A stretch of 54,328 bases of DNA from Actinomycetota bacterium (GCA_005888325.1 VAWU01000069.1:1-54328); one strand, 5' to 3'; shown: positions 19,884 through 30,252, counted from the first letter of the stretch. Numbers and translations are program-made. The notes: generated by a model from the sequence alone, not told the origin.

Positions 19884-19923
19884 GGCCCCGGGGGCGGGCG
19901 CTCAGGGGACCCCCACCCGTCGC

Positions 19924-19929
19924 TAGGGT
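19924..19929 (+). promoter_or_regulatory. -10 element for the MFS gene
   Basis: TAGGGT is followed by seven bases (CGCCGTG) and the ATG at 19937, again the leaderless spacing. A GTG directly before that ATG is an alternative start codon in the same frame. Confidence 0.5.
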
Positions 19930-19936
19930 CGCCGTG

Positions 19937-21442
19937 ATGCGCCGGCGCCTGGTGACGCGGACGACCCTCGACCGGGCCGGTGTCGAGGCGGCGCGACAAC
20001 CGCGCCATCAGCCCGTGCTGGAGACGCGCGTGGGCGACGACGTCTTCGACGCGCTGGAGGGCGCGGTGTCGTCGTACCGGCGCACCGTCACGGTTGCACC
20101 CGACGCCGATGGCGGCGGTGAGGTCACCGAGACGGTCGAGTTCCAGCTCGCGGTTCCCTACTTCGCGTGGCTCGTGCGCAAGCCGTTCGAGTCGGCGATG
20201 CGCCGGCCCGACACTGCGAGGCCGTGGTGGATGCCACCCGAGCGCCTCGACGCGCGCGCCGCTGCGATGCTCGGCACGCTCGCCGCGATCGCAATCGTGT
20301 TCGGCTACCTCAACACGCTGTTCACGCAGACGATCGCATTCGCGGGCGAGGAGTTCGGTGCGAACAACGGCGCGCAGGGACTGGCCGGGAGCTTCGTGCG
20401 CCTCGGTGGCCTCATCGCGCTCGGGCTGCTGGCCCTGTCCGATCGCCGCGGCCGTCGCGCCGTCCTGCTGGGCGCGGTCGCCGGCGGTTGCATCTTCGCG
20501 GCGACCGGCGCGCTCAGCCCGTCGCTCGCATGGCTCGCCATCACCCAGGTGTTGGCGCGTGGCTGCGCGGTGGCGGTGCTCGTCGTGGCGAGCATCATCA
20601 CCGTCGAGGAGATGCCCGCCGGCTCACGCGCCTGGGCGATCAGCCTCCTGGCGATGGCGGCCGGCTTCGGCGCGGGCGTGTGCGTGGCGGCGCTGCGACT
20701 GGCGGACCTCGGTGAGCACGGCTGGCGGCTGCTGTACGTGCTCCCCCTCGGGGCACTGCCGCTCCTCCGGGGCATCGCCCGACGCCTGCCCGAGACCCGC
20801 CGCTTCGAGCGTCCCCACGTCGAGGTGCAGGTACGGGGCCACGGCACCCGGCTGTGGCTGCTCGGCGCGTCCGGCTTCCTGTCCAATCTGTTCGTCGCAC
20901 CCAACGCGCAGTTCAACAACCGCTTCCTCCGCGACGAGCGCCACTACTCAGGGGGTGCGATCGCGCTTCTGTCGCTCGGCGCCGGCACACCCGGCGTGAT
21001 CGGCATCGTCGTCGGCGGACGGCTGGCAGACGTGCGGGGGCGGCGCATGGTGGCCGCGGTGTCGCTCGTCCTCGGCACGGTGTGCAATGTGGCCTTCTAC
21101 TTCGTCGGCGGTTGGGGTCTGTGGCTTTGGGCCGTGCTCGGCGCGGTGATCGTCGACGCGCAGATCCCCGCGCTGGCGGTGTACGGCCCCGAGCTGTTCC
21201 CGACGTCGCTCCGGGGTCGGGCCAACGGGATCATCACCATCACGTCCCTCGCGGGCAGCGCGGTCGGTCTCGCCGCGGCCGGCGCCCTGGCCGACCACCT
21301 CGGACGCATCGGGCCGGCGCTGGCGTTACTCGGCATCGGCCCGCTCGTGCTCGCGCTGCTGGTCGTCGTCGCCTACCCGGAAACCGCCGGGCTCGAGCTG
21401 GAGGAGATCAACCCCGAGGACGCCCACCCCCCGCTTCCTTGA
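19937..21442 (+). CDS. MFS transporter with N-terminal cytosolic domain
   Basis: 501 residues. The first 95 or so are soluble and predicted cytosolic, ending before the first helix (MLGTLAAIAIVFGYLNTLFT). This part (SSYRRTVTVAPDADGGGEV, then FQLAVPYFAWLVRKP) loosely resembles the end of an SRPBCC-like domain. About twelve helices follow, with MFS signatures LSDRRGRR between helices 2 and 3 and GGRLADVRGRR in the second half. The later motif GPELFPTSLRGRANG is typical of sugar/organic-acid porters. The substrate is unknown. It ends nine bases before a strong hairpin terminator. Confidence 0.85.
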   Translation: MRRRLVTRTTLDRAGVEAARQPRHQPVLETRVGDDVFDALEGAVSSYRRTVTVAPDADGGGEVTETVEFQLAVPYFAWLVRKPFESAMRRPDTARPWWMPPERLDARAAAMLGTLAAIAIVFGYLNTLFTQTIAFAGEEFGANNGAQGLAGSFVRLGGLIALGLLALSDRRGRRAVLLGAVAGGCIFAATGALSPSLAWLAITQVLARGCAVAVLVVASIITVEEMPAGSRAWAISLLAMAAGFGAGVCVAALRLADLGEHGWRLLYVLPLGALPLLRGIARRLPETRRFERPHVEVQVRGHGTRLWLLGASGFLSNLFVAPNAQFNNRFLRDERHYSGGAIALLSLGAGTPGVIGIVVGGRLADVRGRRMVAAVSLVLGTVCNVAFYFVGGWGLWLWAVLGAVIVDAQIPALAVYGPELFPTSLRGRANGIITITSLAGSAVGLAAAGALADHLGRIGPALALLGIGPLVLALLVVVAYPETAGLELEEINPEDAHPPLP

Positions 21443-21451
21443 ACACGCGGA

Positions 21452-21481
21452 AAGGCGCCCGTCGCCGTTGACGGGCGCCTT
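21452..21481. terminator. strong hairpin terminator between convergent genes
   Basis: A perfect 12-bp stem, AAGGCGCCCGTC (21452-21463) and GACGGGCGCCTT (21470-21481), closes a six-base loop. It begins nine bases after the MFS stop and lies 18 bases from the stop of the opposite-strand lipoprotein gene. A short A run on one side and T run on the other make it symmetric, so it can serve both genes. Confidence 0.8.
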
Positions 21482-21499
21482 CCGCCGGGTTGTGTCGGA

Positions 21500-22004
21500 T
21501 CAGTAACCGCTGGGCGCGGCGGCAGGAGTGGACGTGGTGCCGATGGTCACGACGTGCCACACGTTGCCGAAGCCGTCGCCGTTGGTGTCGCCGGGCTTGC
21601 TGTCACCCGAGAAGCGATAGAGCGGATGGCCGTTGTCGGCGACCTGCCGTCCGCCGTCGGGCCGGGCGATGACGGAGAGCGGGCGCGGCGGCGCCGGCCT
21701 CGAGGAGCAGCGGCGGCCAGGTCATGGCGCACGCGCCGGCGCAGTTGCTCACGGCGCTCTTGTCCTTGTCGAAGCGGTAGAGCGTCATGCCGTTCGCGTC
21801 GACGAGGACCTCGCCCTTGTCGGACTTCGCCACCGCGACGGTCGGCGGGGGTGCCTGCGGAGTCGCAGCCCGCGCGGTGGGCCCGGGGTTGCTCTTCGCG
21901 GTGCTCTTCGTGTTGCCGCTCGTCGCGTTGTAGTTGGTCTTGCCGCACGCAGCCAGCGCGAGCACCAACGCGAACCCCGACACCACGATCATCTGCTTTC
22001 TCAT
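21500..22004 (-). pseudogene. COG4315-type lipoprotein, frameshifted
   Basis: The first frame gives a lipoprotein signal with lipobox LAAC (MRKQMIVVSGFALVLALAAC). A low-complexity spacer follows, then one COG4315 repeat: LVDANGMTLYRFDKDK, SNCAGACAMTWPPLL. At about 21670-21690 the frame is lost. The second repeat continues in another frame as VIARPDGGRQVADNGHPLYR, then FSGDSKPGDTNGDGFGNVW, to a stop at 21500. The total of 505 bases is not a multiple of three. Either a small deletion has broken the gene or the base call is wrong in a GC-rich stretch. It follows the sigma/anti-sigma pair on the same strand and may be their target. Confidence 0.8.
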
Positions 22005-22077
22005 CGGTCTGTCCTCTCTCCGTTTGTCGAGTAGCAGGTCTCACTACGGGAGCGGACGGACGCGAGGTTCAGGTGAC

Positions 22078-22809
22078 CTATGGCACAGAGACCAGCACCT
22101 TCGGGCCGGTGCGTTGCGGGTTGCCGTCGTCGGGCTCGAGGGTCACGCCCATCCGCGGGAACGCCTTCGCGCGCGCCGCCGACATCATCTCGAACGTGTA
22201 CCTGTCGGCGTCCGGCACTTCGAACGTGCCGACAGAGACCCGGTTGGGCTTGGCGAGCGTGTCGCCGTCACCGACGAACCAGCACTCGTAGTAGAAGCCG
22301 GCCGGCGCGGGCGGCAGTCCGTCCACCTCGAGCTGGACCACGCGACCCTGCGCCGTGCTCCGCACCTTCGCTTCGGCCCTCGCCGTCGTGCCGTTGGCCG
22401 AGATGAGCCGGATGGTCGTGCCGCCGCCTTCTCCGGACCCGCTCACGAGGTTGGCGACCAGACCGACGGCACCCGCGACGATGAGGAAGCCGGCCGCCAC
22501 CGCCAGCATGCGTTGCAGTCCGGTGCCGACACGTCGGGCGCGGGGGGCTCGACCGTCGGCCGGCGCACCCGCGCCACGACGTGCCTCGTCCTCGATGCGG
22601 GCGAAGGTACGGGCTTCGAGGTCGACCGGCACGTCCACGTGTGGCGCGGCGCGGGCGAGGAGCGCGGGGAGATCCGACAGCTCGGCGACCTCCTCCGCGC
22701 AGTCGGGGCAATCGCGGAGGTGAGCGGCAAAGGCCTGCGACGCATCGGGATCCAGCGCATCGAGCACGTAGCCCGCGAGATCCGGGTGCGGCACGGGATG
22801 GTCAGCCAT
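22078..22809 (-). CDS. zinc-binding RskA-type transmembrane anti-sigma factor
   Basis: 243 residues. The N-terminal anti-sigma domain has the HX3CX2C motif HLRDCPDC (His30, Cys34, Cys37). One membrane helix follows (MLAVAAGFLIVAGAVGLVAN). The extracytoplasmic RskA domain has VQLEVDGLPPAPAGFYYECW and ends VTLEPDDGNPQRTGPKVLVS. Such proteins hold an ECF sigma factor at the membrane until they are cleaved. The ATG at 22809 overlaps the sigma-gene stop by eight bases. A GTG nine bases further upstream is possible. Confidence 0.9.
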   Translation of the reverse strand: MADHPVPHPDLAGYVLDALDPDASQAFAAHLRDCPDCAEEVAELSDLPALLARAAPHVDVPVDLEARTFARIEDEARRGAGAPADGRAPRARRVGTGLQRMLAVAAGFLIVAGAVGLVANLVSGSGEGGGTTIRLISANGTTARAEAKVRSTAQGRVVQLEVDGLPPAPAGFYYECWFVGDGDTLAKPNRVSVGTFEVPDADRYTFEMMSAARAKAFPRMGVTLEPDDGNPQRTGPKVLVSVP

Positions 22810-23371
22810 CGACGGCACGCTCCTCGAGCGCGAGCTTCAGCGCCCGCAACGCGTGATACGTACGGGTCTTCACCGTGCCGAGCGGGATGCCGAGCCGCTC
22901 CGCGATCTCGCTCTGCTTGAGGTCGCGGTCGTAGCTCAGCTCGAGCACCTCGCGTTGGGCATCGGAGAGCGAGTCGAGCGCGTCGCGCACGGTGAGCTGC
23001 ACGATCACACGCTCGACCGCATCGGGCCCGGGCGCTTCGTCGGCGCTCTCGGCGAACGGCCGCGACGACGGCCGGCGCCAGAGGTCGATGGCGAGGCGAC
23101 GGGCGATGGTGAAGATGAACGTGCTCGGCGCACCTCTCCCGCGGTCGTAGCGGTCGGCGGAGCGCCACAGCCGGAGGAACGTCTCCTGCACCATCTCCTC
23201 GGCCAGGCCCGCGTCACCGAGGAGACGGAGCCCGAGCCCGTAGAGCCGGCCTTCGTAGCGGTGATAGAGCTCCTTGAGCGGCGCGCCGCGGTCACCGGCC
23301 GCCACCGCGTCCAGCAGCTCGGCCTCCCGCGCCGCCGCGGCGTCGGCCGCGCGGTCGTCCGGGCGCTCCAC
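22802..23371 (-). CDS. ECF sigma factor, SigK-like
   Basis: 189 residues. Region 2 runs from LYHRYEGRLYGLGLRLLGD through MVQETFLRLWRSADRYD. Region 4 carries LSDAQREVLELSYDRDLKQ and the helix-turn-helix SEIAERLGIPLGTVKTRTYH. The linker is short and region 3 is absent, as in ECF factors. Overlap with an RskA-type anti-sigma gene indicates a sigma/anti-sigma pair. The start is a GTG at 23371. No clear repeat of its own promoter motif was found upstream. Confidence 0.92.
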   Translation of the reverse strand: MERPDDRAADAAAAREAELLDAVAAGDRGAPLKELYHRYEGRLYGLGLRLLGDAGLAEEMVQETFLRLWRSADRYDRGRGAPSTFIFTIARRLAIDLWRRPSSRPFAESADEAPGPDAVERVIVQLTVRDALDSLSDAQREVLELSYDRDLKQSEIAERLGIPLGTVKTRTYHALRALKLALEERAVDG

Positions 23372-23534
23372 GGGTCGAAGCTTTTCACCTTTGCTCCCAG
23401 TCGGGCTCCTCGATCACCTTCTACGGAGCTCGCGACCCCAAGGTTCACCGGCGCGTGCCGGCTCGACCGCACCGAGGGCGCGCCGCGCCGCCCGCGATCG
23501 TCGCCCGCGCGCCACCCGGTACGCTTCCCGCTCC

Positions 23535-24344
23535 ATGACTGCGGAACCGGCGCCGGCCACCGGCTGGGAGCCCGATGCCCCGGTCGACGACACGATCGTC
23601 CGGCAGGCGCTGCTCAACTTCGCAGCCATGAACGAGCACATCGTGGCGGTCACGGGTGGCCGGGTTCGTCGCCACACGCACGTGTCGATGACCGACGCGG
23701 GGTCACGCTGCGCCTTCCTCAACGCCGCCACGCTGCTACAACCACTTCTTCCCGGCGACGACACCGCGCTCGACGCGATCGACGAGTTCTACGGCAACAC
23801 GTCCGAAGGCGCGGTCACGGTCTGGAGCCCGTGGCCGACGCCGGACCTGCGCGCGCTCGGGTGGCAGCTCGAGGGCCATCCTCCATTGATGATGCGGCCA
23901 CCGGGCGGCGCCGCGCCCGACCCTCCGGCCGACCTGCGCGTCGACGAGGTGGCCGGCGCGGGCGCGCTCGACGGCTTCGCGCAGGTGCTCGTCGACGGCT
24001 TCCCCATCCCCGAGCTGCAACCGTTTCGGGCGGGGTCCTTCTTCGACGAACGGGTGCTCGGGGCCGGGCTCCGGCTCTGGGTCGGCGAGGCGGCCGACCG
24101 GCCGGTGGCGACCGCCGCCGCGTACGTGGCCGGTGGCGTGCTCGGCGTGAACTTCGTGGCCACGCTCCCCCACGAGCGGCGACGGGGCTACGGCGAGGCC
24201 GTGACGTGGCAGGCGACGATGGCCGAGCCCGACCTGCCGGCGGTGCTCCTGGCGAGCGACCCCGGGCGTCCGATCTACGCGCGCATGGGCTACCTGCCCG
24301 TCACCCGGTTCTCGCTCTGGGTCCGCCCGTCAAAGCGCGAGTAA
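23535..24344 (+). CDS. GNAT-family N-acetyltransferase
   Basis: 269 residues. The acetyl-CoA-binding motif A lies near the end: VNFVATLPHERRRGYGEAVT. Strands before it (GLRLWVGEAADRPVATAAAY) and the segment IYARMGYLPVTRFSLW complete a GNAT domain in the C-terminal half. The N-terminal half is a separate region that may be a degenerate second GNAT domain. The acceptor is unknown. TACGCT lies nine bases before the ATG. The end overlaps the convergent hydrolase gene by 15 bases. Confidence 0.8.
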   Translation: MTAEPAPATGWEPDAPVDDTIVRQALLNFAAMNEHIVAVTGGRVRRHTHVSMTDAGSRCAFLNAATLLQPLLPGDDTALDAIDEFYGNTSEGAVTVWSPWPTPDLRALGWQLEGHPPLMMRPPGGAAPDPPADLRVDEVAGAGALDGFAQVLVDGFPIPELQPFRAGSFFDERVLGAGLRLWVGEAADRPVATAAAYVAGGVLGVNFVATLPHERRRGYGEAVTWQATMAEPDLPAVLLASDPGRPIYARMGYLPVTRFSLWVRPSKRE

Positions 24345-24905
24345 CCAGGCGCGAACCGCTTCGCTCACCTCGGCGTCGCGCCTGCGGAGGCCATGGTCGC
24401 CACCGTCGATCCAGACGTGGGTGACAGGTCCGGGGATCGTGGCCGTGGCCGCCTCCAACTCGGCGGGTGTGCCGAACGAGTCACGCGTGCCCGACACGAA
24501 CAGGCACGGCACCTGCAGCGCGGGAAGGTGCTCGGTGCGCGCCCGTTCGGGCTTGCCGGGCGGGTGCAGCGGATAGGCGATCAGCACGAGCGCACGCGCG
24601 GGAAGTCCTTCCGCGACGGCCATCGAGCACATGCGCCCTCCCATGGAACGCCCGCCGAGGGCGATCCTCTCCGGTGGCAGGCCCGTGCGCGCCGCCAGCT
24701 CGGCCGCGCCCCGGCGCACGGCCTCGATCAGCACCGGTGCCCGGTCGGGTGCCTTGCGTCCGGCGCGCCGGTAGGGGAAGTCCATGCGCTCGACCGCGTA
24801 ACCGTGAACCACGAGGGCGGCTTCGATGGCGACGAGCGACGACTGGTCGCGATCGTGGCCGGCGCCCGGTGTGATCAGGAGCGCCTGCTCGGGGCGGGCG
24901 GTCAT
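24330..24905 (-). CDS. alpha/beta-hydrolase (KANL3/Tex30-like)
   Basis: 191 residues. A small alpha/beta-hydrolase core with a full catalytic triad in sequence: Ser in the elbow LGGRSMGGRM, Asp in FVSGTRDSFG and His in IDGGDHGL. The opening LLITPGAGHDRDQS supplies the oxyanion loop. The length and the GRSMGGR elbow match the KANL3/Tex30 group, whose substrates are poorly known. The ATG at 24905 overlaps the upstream J-domain gene in an ATGA junction. Confidence 0.82.
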   Translation of the reverse strand: MTARPEQALLITPGAGHDRDQSSLVAIEAALVVHGYAVERMDFPYRRAGRKAPDRAPVLIEAVRRGAAELAARTGLPPERIALGGRSMGGRMCSMAVAEGLPARALVLIAYPLHPPGKPERARTEHLPALQVPCLFVSGTRDSFGTPAELEAATATIPGPVTHVWIDGGDHGLRRRDAEVSEAVRAWLLAL

Positions 24906-25600
24906 GTCAGGAGGATGCGACGCGCCTGCGTGAGCTCGACGACGCGCTGGCCCGCGCCGTCGGTCTCCGCGCCGTGGTCGGGGTGGACCTCGCGGATGAG
25001 GGAGCGGAAGCGCCGGCGCACGTCTTCGGGCTCGGGCTCGGTGTCGGGCCCGAACCCCAGGACCTGCAGCGCCCAGCGCGCGTCGGTGGGAAACCGCCGC
25101 CACGACGCCGGGCCCGCGTAGGTGGGGTCGGTGAGCCACGCGACCAGCTCGGGGCCGATGTGGCCGTCCCAGCGCATGGCCCGGCGCACGGTGTCGAACA
25201 CGACGGCGCGGGTGGAGGAGTGGATGCGACCCGCCGCGTAGACCGCGCCGAGGATCTGGGGGACGGGCGCGCCGTGATCGTCGATCTCGAACGTCACCTG
25301 CTCGCCGCGGCCCACCAGCTTGTGGCGGCTGCGGTCGAGCCCGACCACGTCGGTCTGGAACCGGTGGCGCAGCCGGGGCTGCGCGATCCGGCGGCCGGCC
25401 TCGAGGTCGTCGAGCAGCCGCAGCAGGGCGACGAGCATGTCGTCGTCGATGGCGTCGAGGTGGGCGGCGACGATGCCGCCCAGCAGCACGCCACCGAACC
25501 CGGGCGGCGGGTCGGTCGGGAGCCAGTGGAGGCCGAGCGCGACCCGGCGGGTGGGCGCAACCGCACGCGAGTGGCGGATCTCGAGCTCGGCCAGCAGCAT
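24902..25600 (-). CDS. protein with C-terminal J domain
   Basis: 232 residues. The last 60 form a J domain: WALQVLGFGPDTEPEPEDVR, RRRFRSLIREVHPDHG with the diagnostic HPD, and a third helix. J domains stimulate Hsp70 (DnaK) ATPase activity. The N-terminal 170 residues contain RVALGLHWLPTDPPPGFGG, match no family I can name, and presumably bind the client. It lies between the acidic-protein gene and the hydrolase gene with minimal gaps. Confidence 0.72.
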   Translation of the reverse strand: MLLAELEIRHSRAVAPTRRVALGLHWLPTDPPPGFGGVLLGGIVAAHLDAIDDDMLVALLRLLDDLEAGRRIAQPRLRHRFQTDVVGLDRSRHKLVGRGEQVTFEIDDHGAPVPQILGAVYAAGRIHSSTRAVVFDTVRRAMRWDGHIGPELVAWLTDPTYAGPASWRRFPTDARWALQVLGFGPDTEPEPEDVRRRFRSLIREVHPDHGAETDGAGQRVVELTQARRILLT

Positions 25601-25601
25601 G

Positions 25602-26201
25602 TCAGACGTACTGCCGCAAGAGGTCGCGCAGGGCTCGTGCGTGCTGCTCGACCAGCTCCGGTCCCGCGCCGTCGAGCTCGTCGACGAGCCACGCCGCCAT
25701 CGTCCGGATGCGTTCCCACACCGTCACCTCGAACCCGTACGGGAGCGGCAGGCCGTCGACGGCGGTCGCCGTCTCCTCGAACTGGGCCCGCACCACGAGG
25801 TCGTCGGCATCGTGCGCGAGACGGTCGGCGGCCACGAACAGCTCGCCGAGCGTCTCCATCTCGTCGATGTCGGCCTCGCCCTCGTCGACGACCGGGCTCA
25901 GCTCGACGCCGGCGAGGTCGTCGAAGAGGTGGTCGATGAGGTAGTCGACGCGAGCTTCGTGCTCGAGGCGGACCGTGAGCTCGCGGTCGCGCAGGACGCC
26001 CGGCACCCCTTGGCGGCCGAGCGCCCATTCCAGGGTGTCGACCTGATCGGGATCCCACTCGCTCAGGTCGTAGACGACGGTGTCGTCGACAGTCGCGGTG
26101 TCGTCGTTGTCGGTGTCGGTTTCGCTGTCGCTGACGGTGTCGGCGTCGGCGTCGGTGTCAGCCAAGGTGCCGTCGTCGGCGGCGGTCGGCTCCTCGGGCA
26201 T
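25602..26201 (-). CDS. acidic protein of unknown function
   Basis: 199 residues from the ATG at 26201; the GTG one codon earlier would overlap the S9-peptidase stop. The first 45 residues are a disordered Asp/Thr-rich tail produced by a simple GTCGGT-like repeat in the DNA. The rest is predicted helical and acidic, with LSEWDPDQVDTLEWALGRQG near its start. I do not recognise a family; it is probably cytosolic. It sits between the S9 peptidase and the J-domain gene in one tight run. Confidence 0.65.
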   Translation of the reverse strand: MPEEPTAADDGTLADTDADADTVSDSETDTDNDDTATVDDTVVYDLSEWDPDQVDTLEWALGRQGVPGVLRDRELTVRLEHEARVDYLIDHLFDDLAGVELSPVVDEGEADIDEMETLGELFVAADRLAHDADDLVVRAQFEETATAVDGLPLPYGFEVTVWERIRTMAAWLVDELDGAGPELVEQHARALRDLLRQYV

Positions 26202-28060
26202 CACGTCCTCCTCAGCAGCACGTGTCGCCGCAAGAAGGACTCGGTGCGCGTTAGCTCGTCCTCCACCGTCTCGGGCCGCAGCCAGCCGTGGCCCTCGTCG
26301 TCGTACAGCTGCAGCCCGACGGTACGCCCGAGATCGCGCAACCGGTCGGCGATCGCCTGCGACTGGGCCGGCGGCACGACCTTGTCGGCGCGACCCTGCA
26401 GGATCAACAGAGGAGCTTCGATGCGGTCGGCCACGTGCACAGGTGAGCGGTCACGGTAGCGGTCCGCGGTCTCGGGCAAGGGCCCGACGATGCCGCGCAG
26501 GTAGTGCGCCTCGAAGCGGTGGGTCGTCTCGTCCAGGTCGAAGAGGTCGGCCACGCCGAAGAGGTCGACGCCCGCGGCGCACAGCTGCGGGTGACGCGCG
26601 AGCAGGAGGAGCACGGTGAAGCCGCCGGCGGAGCCACCGATCGGCACCATCCGGCGAGGGTCGCACCAGCCGCGCTCCGCCGCGGCACGCATGCCCGCGG
26701 CGGTGTCCTCCACGTCGAGCACGCCCCACTGGCCTTGGAGGCACTGCGCGTACGCACGGCCCCAACCGGTCGAGCCCCGGTGGTCGGGCACGAGCACGGC
26801 CCAGCCCCGGTCGACGAAGTAGGCGATGCGCGGGACGAACGCCGCCGGCCACTGGCCCGTCGGACCACCGTGCACCCAGACGAGCAGCGGCGGAGGCGTG
26901 TCCCCGCTCCCGGCCGCTGAGGCCGTGCCCCCGCTCCCGGCCGCTGAGGCCGTGGGCCGGTAGAGGCGGCCGTGCACCTCGGTGCCGTCGTCCGCCGGCC
27001 AGTTGACGAGCTCCGGCTCGACCAGGCCGGCCGCCTCAAATCCCGCGACCGGGCCCCGCGCCAGCTCGACGCGCGCGCCGGTCGCCGGGTCGATGCTGAC
27101 GACCTGCGCTGGCGTCGCCGCGCCACTTCGCACACACGCGATGCGCGCGCCGACCCACGACAGGCCACCGTGCACACCGCGCGACAGCTCGCGCACGTCG
27201 CCGCCCGCGACATCGAGCACGCACAGCCGGCCGAACCCGTGCTCGTTGCGGCAGAACGCGATCTGGCGCCCGTCGGGTGACCACGCGAACGACCGTTGCC
27301 CCGGTCCCCACGACGGATCGCCGTGCTCGGCGCCCTCCTTCACGAGCGGGCGGGCGCCGGTGCCGTCACCATCGGCCCGCCAGAGGTTGAGCCACCCGTC
27401 GGCGTCACAGAGGAACGCGAGCTGCGATCCGTCGGGTGAGAAGCGGGGCTGCTGCACGGACACGCCCTCGCCTCCCGCGACCGTGACCGAACCACCGCGG
27501 CCGTCCGCGGCGCGAAGCACGATGCGGCTCTCGTCCCACGGCATCGAGGGAACGTCCCATTCGTGCCACGCGACGAGCGTCGAGTCTGGCGACCACACGG
27601 GGTCGAAGCAGAAGTCGGCCCCCGTCGAGACGCGTTGCGGCCACGGGCCCTCGGCCGCGAGCGACGCGACTCCGATGTCGCGGGCGTCGAACATGTATGC
27701 CACACGCGTACCGTCCGGCGAGACGGCGGGCGCGGCCACGGGACCGTGCTCGACGACGCGGCGCGGCGGTCCGCCCGCTGCGTCGATGAGGTAGAGCCCG
27801 CCATCGGTCGATGCGTAGACGAACCCGTTGCCGTCAGGCGTCCAGTCGAACGCGCCACCCCCGTAGGCGGCAGCCGGTGTGACCGGTGGGTCTGCGGTCA
27901 CCACCAGCTCGGCCCCTCCGTCCGCAGGCACCACGACGAGCTGACCGCGAGTCGCCTGGTTGGCGAGGAACGCGACCCGGCTCCCGTCCGGCGCGAGCCG
28001 GGGCTCGGCGAGCACGCGCCCGCGTGCGCACATCGCCGCGGTGATGCGCGGGTGCGTCAA
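26201..28060 (-). CDS. S9-family (prolyl oligopeptidase-type) serine peptidase
   Basis: About 619 residues. An N-terminal WD40-like beta-propeller contains repeated APDGSRVAFLA and SPDGTRVAY-type blades. The C-terminal catalytic domain holds the triad: Ser in IGGSAGGFTVLLLL, Asp in LQGRADKVVPP and His in DDEGHGW. The oxyanion motif VWVHGGPTGQWP is present. The TTG at 28060 overlaps the upstream stop (TTGA) and gives a family-like N-terminus (THPRITAAMCARGR). An ATG at 28033 is the alternative. There is no signal peptide, so it is probably a cytosolic peptidase. A 27-bp repeat interrupts the region just before the catalytic domain. Confidence 0.9.
   Translation of the reverse strand: MTHPRITAAMCARGRVLAEPRLAPDGSRVAFLANQATRGQLVVVPADGGAELVVTADPPVTPAAAYGGGAFDWTPDGNGFVYASTDGGLYLIDAAGGPPRRVVEHGPVAAPAVSPDGTRVAYMFDARDIGVASLAAEGPWPQRVSTGADFCFDPVWSPDSTLVAWHEWDVPSMPWDESRIVLRAADGRGGSVTVAGGEGVSVQQPRFSPDGSQLAFLCDADGWLNLWRADGDGTGARPLVKEGAEHGDPSWGPGQRSFAWSPDGRQIAFCRNEHGFGRLCVLDVAGGDVRELSRGVHGGLSWVGARIACVRSGAATPAQVVSIDPATGARVELARGPVAGFEAAGLVEPELVNWPADDGTEVHGRLYRPTASAAGSGGTASAAGSGDTPPPLLVWVHGGPTGQWPAAFVPRIAYFVDRGWAVLVPDHRGSTGWGRAYAQCLQGQWGVLDVEDTAAGMRAAAERGWCDPRRMVPIGGSAGGFTVLLLLARHPQLCAAGVDLFGVADLFDLDETTHRFEAHYLRGIVGPLPETADRYRDRSPVHVADRIEAPLLILQGRADKVVPPAQSQAIADRLRDLGRTVGLQLYDDEGHGWLRPETVEDELTRTESFLRRHVLLRRT
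26903..26954. repeat. 27-bp minisatellite, two units, inside the S9 peptidase
   Basis: Two consecutive units of 27 bases (26903-26929 and 26930-26954, the last incomplete) share the core CGGCCGCTGAGGCC preceded by CCCGCTCC. In the peptidase frame each unit encodes nine residues of the type TASAAGSGG, a flexible linker between propeller and catalytic domain. The same unit, with one base changed, occurs three times at 50903-50982. Confidence 0.8.
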
Positions 28061-28572
28061 CCGATGGCGCTGACGCGACCGACCTCGCGCGTCGCCTGCT
28101 CGAGGGCGTCGATGCGATCGCGGAGGTCCTGGGCCCGGCGGGTGGCGAAGTCGTCGTGCTCCCACAACCGGCCGAGCGACAGGAGGCGGGCGGCGAGGCG
28201 CTCGACCTCGTCGACCTCCCACGCGGCGAGATGCGCGTTGTGGGCGCGGTGGTGCTCGACGACGTGCGCATCGACGTCGGCGGCGTGACGCGCCAGCTGG
28301 TCGGCTGCGTTGGTGAGCGCGGGCCAGGTGCGCCGGGCCCGCCGCCCACGCGGGAGTGCCTCGTCGACAGTGGCCACGCACCGACGCAGGCGCCGGTGCA
28401 AGCGGGCGGCGAGGAAGGGCGACCAGAGCCAGCTCAGCGGAGCGAGGGTCGGCAGCTGGGGGTTGACCCGGTGGCGCCGGCGCACCCACCGCCTCAGCAG
28501 CACGGAGCCGATCGCGGCGATCAGAACGGTGGTGACGGCGAGCAGGGTCACGGCCATCAGCAGCGACTTCAC
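28057..28572 (-). CDS. single-pass membrane protein, unknown
   Basis: 171 residues. One N-terminal membrane helix (LMAVTLLAVTTVLIAAIGSV) is followed by a strongly basic segment (LLRRWVRRRHR). A mostly helical cytoplasmic domain contains a His-rich stretch (HHRAHNAHLAAWE). No known domain is recognised. It ends in a TTGA junction with the S9 peptidase and lies 21 bases after the mutase stop, so it is likely in the same transcript. Confidence 0.6.
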   Translation of the reverse strand: MKSLLMAVTLLAVTTVLIAAIGSVLLRRWVRRRHRVNPQLPTLAPLSWLWSPFLAARLHRRLRRCVATVDEALPRGRRARRTWPALTNAADQLARHAADVDAHVVEHHRAHNAHLAAWEVDEVERLAARLLSLGRLWEHDDFATRRAQDLRDRIDALEQATREVGRVSAIG

Positions 28573-28593
28573 CGGGGTGATCCTAGCCGCGGG

Positions 28594-30246
<1,653 letters not shown>

Positions 30247-30252
30247 GCCTCC

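Noticed and set aside
26090-26165. Short periodic GTCGGT-like sequence that could be taken for a repeat array
   Set aside because: It is simple-sequence coding DNA for the Asp/Thr-rich tail of the acidic protein. There are no spacers and no cas genes, so it is not CRISPR.
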